This document shows positions 60,301 to 64,000 of a stretch of DNA of 64,000 nucleotides, in pieces; position 1 is the first letter of the stretch, and the number at the start of each line of letters is the position of its first letter. The translations under genes and the position numbers were made by a program. Below the pieces are notes generated by a model that had not been told where the DNA came from, made no database searches, and saw only the letters and a list, made by a program, of their open reading frames with translations. The stretch spans positions 46,631,667-46,695,666 of the forward strand of contig OY282610.1 in NCBI GenBank assembly GCA_958298945.1, in the 5' to 3' direction. This stretch comes from Atherix ibis (lineage: Eukaryota; Arthropoda; Insecta; Diptera; Athericidae).

Positions 60301-62420
60301 ACATACTCGTAGTAAGATCCATTCGACTTGTGATCCGGTTTAGGAATGCTATTGTTGCCGATGAATACAGCCAGTTTGTAAATGTTCATACTCGTATCTA
60401 TTTACCTGAGTATCGATCTTCCTACATAGCTGACTCTGCTAGCAAGACCATATAATATCTACACTTGCCAACAGGTATCTTATACATATGTATGGATTTT
60501 GTCGGCATTCTTACCGCCACTTTCCTCATACCATTTCCCACTTACTCGATAATTCAATTTATCCATTCACTGTTAGCCGGTTGCCGGTTGCATACAATAT
60601 TCCAAAAGAAATGGAGTTTCTCTTCCTCAAAAGTTTCAAATCTTCCATGTATGGACGGACAAGTATGTATAGATTTTTTTTTTGGAAATTGTCCATAACA
60701 GATTTTTTTAATCTATCTATCATTATTTCATACTGCAATTGTATACTAAATTTTTGCCATTCATCAAAATACGGTATTTTAAGAAAATACAATTTTGCAT
60801 GGTGGAGCTAAAAATGTCCCAACCTTTATGATACCTAAATATGCATGGTGGGATGTTTTTTTTTAGGCTATTAAATCATTACCACTATAAGTAAAAAAAA
60901 ATCAAAGCCAACAGTTTCTTTAGAAATCCGAAGAGCTAATTCAAAACACCAATTAATTATTATATATAAAATTATAAAGTTATTTTTTTCCCTTAATTTT
61001 ATGTTTCTATTAATTAAAAAAAGGACAATTTGCAACATTTAAAATAAATAAAATTGTTATGCAATACACAAGTGTCAAATTCTGTGCCTCAAAGGGATTA
61101 AAATGATTATAACAACTACTAAAAGGACGAAAATCATATTGTAGAAAAAATATTTGGTAAAAAGTAAAATACTAACAAAATATCCATACGTATATCATTA
61201 AGTTTTTGATTTAATTTTCTTGCACAAAAAAATAAAATTTTTTTTTTAGGTATCGCTCTCCACAAGCATCTATCTTTTACTACGCCACTGAGTCTATGTG
61301 AATTTTAAAATTTTTAGATAAACAAGATACTAAAAGTAACGAGAATTGGTATATGGTTAGATGGAGAGTCACGTCTCCATCTCCTTGTTCATATTTGAAA
61401 AAAGGCGGTAAAAAGTAATAGTTTTTTTTTTTTTTTTTTTTTTTAAAAAAAAAGCCTAATAATAACAAGACTAGCAAGAAATTGAAAAGAGGGGAAGCAA
61501 AAGAAATAAGAAAGAAATAGTATGGATAACTATATCGATAGAGGGAAGAAGTTCGGAAGAATATCCAGCAATAATACAATAATAAAAAACTGACGATGAC
61601 GCGGGGGTAATGATAAAAAAAAAATATGCCAACGTACACAAGAAAATTGCAAAATGGTCGAAGATAAGCGCGTTAGTCCGACTTTTTCTTAATGCGAAAG
61701 TGGAATGTTGTTTGGCAAGATGCTGGCATTTGATTGAGATTGAGATGATATTGTTTATCATGGGCAAAACTGTTGAATGTCGTCTTGTTAAGCAATCAAT
61801 AACCGGTTCCGTATTCGTACGGAAAATACGCATATGGAATTACAAACATAACGACGAATACATATGCAAAAGCATAAAATATACCATAATTATCTGAATA
61901 TCAATCCATACAACTTTTGCTTAAATACTCAACATTCTCTATAGAGCACATATAAAGAATGTGTACATGCTCTGTATATATTTGCTCGCTAATAAATCAT
62001 ATTTTTAGATCTAGTATTTTGATAGGTTATGTTTTTGTTATCAATAATTATTTAATAGTTTTTTTAATTTATTTATTTAACATTTGAATAATAAAGGCGC
62101 ACATTCGTTTGCCTTTCTTTCAAAATTCATTTCTTTTTTAAGAAATCTCCTTTTGGGCCAAAAATAAAAATAATTCTAATATTAAAGTTAATTTGAATTT
62201 CCCGCCCTTTTATTGAAGTGTCAAACATACGTTATTGTTGACAATTAAATTTTTTTTGAAAATTTTTCTATTCGTTTTATAAATTTTGGCTCATTGTTCA
62301 TTAATCATAGTTGGTTGAACTGATATTTAGATAAGTTTTATCGCAGATCAAGTACTTTTTATGCAATGTCCTCTAAAAGGTTGGACTTACCTTCTTAACT
62401 AAGAAATTGATTTGAATTAT
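57346..62420. other. Noncoding DNA, no gene recognised
   Basis: AT-rich with poly-T/A tracts (58980, 61425-61450) and GTATGTA motifs. A less AT-rich block lies at 58290-58760 and another at 59930-60680. Both hold overlapping open frames (60064-60455, 60465-60811) with no recognisable domain. G-rich AAGGGGGGGTGGA at 59209 stands alone. I support no feature here. Confidence 0.5.
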
Positions 62421-62424
62421 TGTG

Positions 62425-62745
62425 TTAAAAATATTGTTTTGTATTTTGAACCTGCATCCGGAAGTCGAGATTTTCGATGACTTTGCTCAATAAAAGTGGA
62501 TCAACAGTTACAATTTCTTGTCGAATGTTATTCTTTAGGTCAAGAATTGTTCTTGGATGATTTGCAAAAACTTTCTCTTTGAAACTGTCGTAAAGAAAAA
62601 AGTCGAACGGTGTCAAATTATATGATCTTGGCAGCCAATTGACATCAGCGTTTAGCAAAATTATTTGATCACCAAATTTCTTGTGCGCAACAAACCGATG
62701 TTTTGCTGTATTGTATGACTCGTAGCACGGTTTTATTGAAACCAA
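62425..62745 (-). pseudogene. DD41D mariner-like C-terminal fragment
   Basis: Open frame of 106 codons: HRFVAHKKFGDQIILLNADV, NWLPRSYNLTPFDFFLYDSF (Asp 3 block), KEKVFANHPRTILDLKNNIR, then QEIVTVDPLLLSKVIENLDF to the end. This is the C-terminal third of the family at 42-1126, with fewer lesions than its relatives over this stretch. The earlier domains are missing. Confidence 0.75.
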
Positions 62746-62790
62746 AGCTTATGGTATTCACATTTAATTCATTTAATAATGGCCTTTCTA

Positions 62791-64000
62791 TTGGGTTGAT
62801 GCAAAAGTTATGACAGTTTTTTATGATCCTAAGTAAAAAATTTTTTTCTTCAGAAATGATGAATAGTATCTTCTATTAAATGATTCCATTGTATAAAGGA
62901 TGCTTTCCCTCTATTTTCTATTCAGTTTTGGCCTGGCCAGAGTACATTGAAGATCCCTTGTATTTTTTCAAAATGTCGGTTATGAATTCCGTAAAGACAA
63001 TACCGCGAGTGTGACAACCAAAAACATTTGCGAAGTGTATGGAGCAGATGCCATCAAAATTTGACAGGTACGAAGATGGTTAACAAAATTCCGATCTGGG
63101 GATTTTTCACTAATTGATAAACCATGTACCGGGCGGCCATTGAAGTCTGGTGACGACAAGTTAAAAGTCATAATTGATACCAATTCCCGTCTAACCACCA
63201 GGGAGATCGCGTCGATGATGGGAGTCAACCAAACAACCATATTAAGGCAATTGAAGCGTATGGGAATGGTTTCGCGGTACGACGTTTGGATACCTCATCA
63301 ATTGTCGGCTGCCAATTTATTGGATCGTGTTTCAACGTGCGTTGCTTTGAGTGCGAGACAAAAACATGAACCTTTTTTGCATCGTTTGGTAACGGGAGAT
63401 GAGAAATGGGTCGTGTACAACAACGTGATAAGAAAAAGACATTGGGCTATACCTGGACAAGCCCCATTAACAACTTCGAAAGCCGAAATCCATCAAAAAA
63501 ATGTTATGCTTTGTGTTTGGTGGGATTGTAAGGGTATTGTGTATTTCGAACTCTTGTAACCCAATCAGACAATTACAGCAGAACGATTTTGTCAGCAGTT
63601 ATCCAAATTGAACATCGCCCTTCAAAAGGATAGACCAGAATTGGTAAACAGAAAAGGGGTAGTGTTTCATCACGCCAACGCGCGACCACATGTGGCTATG
63701 ATGACCCAACACAAGCTGAATTGGGATGTTATCAAGCAGCCACCGTATTCTCCAGATCTTACTCCTTCCGATTTTCATTTCTTCCGATCACGGCAAAATT
63801 TTTTAAATGATAAAAAATTTGATACAGTAGAGCAGGTAAAAACATCCCTTACTACATTTTTCGCATCAAAATCCAAGGAATTTTACACTAATGGTATTAA
63901 TAAGTTGATAGAAAGATGGGAGGAGGTTATAAGAGCGGATGGAAATTATATAATTGATTAAATAAATAATACAAATCTAAAAAAAAAATGTTTAATTGTA
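62791..64000 (+). mobile_element. Near-complete mariner, cut by window end
   Basis: TA at 62789-62790, then the left end TTGGGTTGATGCAAAAGTTA, the mellifera-type mariner terminus. The gene ends at 63961 and the right terminal repeat should lie just past 64000, so it cannot be checked here. Confidence 0.85.
62973..63961 (+). pseudogene. Mariner transposase with Asp 2 changed to Ala
   Basis: MSVMNSVKTIPRV opens out of frame. The main frame gives KNICEVYGADAIKI, a stop, then VRRWLTKFRSGDFSLIDKPC and TGRP. The frame is open from 63140 with LTTREIASMMGVNQTTI (second HTH), WIPHQLSAANLLDR, RLVTGDEKWVVYNN (Asp 1) and VMLCVWWDCKGIVYFELL, then TAA at 63557-63559. It continues in the same frame with TITAERFCQQLSKLNIAL, GVVFHHANARPHVA, YSPDLTPSDFHFFRS (Asp 3) and INKLIERWEEVIRADGNYII. 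Asp 2, normally HHDNARPH, is Ala (GAC to GCC), so the enzyme would be dead even without the stops. Confidence 0.93.

Noticed and set aside
60064..60811. Cluster of overlapping 70-110-codon frames
   Set aside because: No domain, no consistent splice structure, frames overlap in several phases; probably chance in a less AT-rich patch.

Overview
Eukaryotic nuclear DNA, most likely from a higher fly (Diptera). The evidence is the very AT-rich sequence, short introns with GT/AG borders, a fly-like ubiquilin, many mariner, Jockey and RTE-type elements, a Helitron helicase remnant, and frequent short motifs built on GTATGTAC and ACGAGTAC. A tephritid-like fly is my guess, not a demonstrated fact. 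Most of the window is a transposon graveyard. Only three host protein genes are supported well enough to give exon structures.

Layout. 0-8 kb: decayed transposons. These are a DD41D mariner-like transposase (42-1126, minus), a mariner fragment, an RTE-type non-LTR remnant split by a 186-bp-period tandem repeat, and a Jockey remnant holding a nested mariner. 8.2-9.7 kb: a dense run of heat-shock-element modules immediately beside a mariner with an uninterrupted transposase frame (8444-9493, minus). 9.7-24 kb: almost no coding capacity. It holds a GC-rich ~92-bp tandem repeat, a 3.1-kb AT-rich satellite of ~50-bp monomers with a 200-bp higher-order period, a Helitron helicase fragment and a diverged tandem duplication. 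24-29 kb: AT-rich DNA with two weak candidate 5' exons. 29-34 kb: a 5'-truncated Jockey, a mariner with perfect terminal repeats but a broken gene, a mariner-like element with terminal repeats of about 170 bp, and an older RT remnant.

Host genes. (1) 34869-39319, plus: a Myb/SANT-like (trihelix-type) DNA-binding protein of 451 aa in three exons. Its second intron is filled by two mariner elements 11 bp apart. (2) 47110-48624, minus: a four-exon, 426-aa protein that I recognise as NOL8-like (nucleolar protein 8 C-terminal half) with no RRM. (3) 49972-52775, plus: ubiquilin in five exons, 562 aa, with UBL, STI1-type repeats and UBA. Genes 2 and 3 are divergent, 1.35 kb apart. One is a ribosome-biogenesis type protein and the other a proteasome shuttle factor; nothing in the sequence shows them working together.

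52.8-64 kb: AT-rich 3' flank, a decayed Jockey, further mariner fragments, and at the end a near-complete mariner whose second catalytic Asp has become Ala. The least expected signal is the 8.28-8.35 kb heat-shock-element array. No coding gene lies downstream, and long tandem repeats follow 6-10 kb later, a layout like the noncoding hsr-omega locus of Drosophila. That link is speculative.
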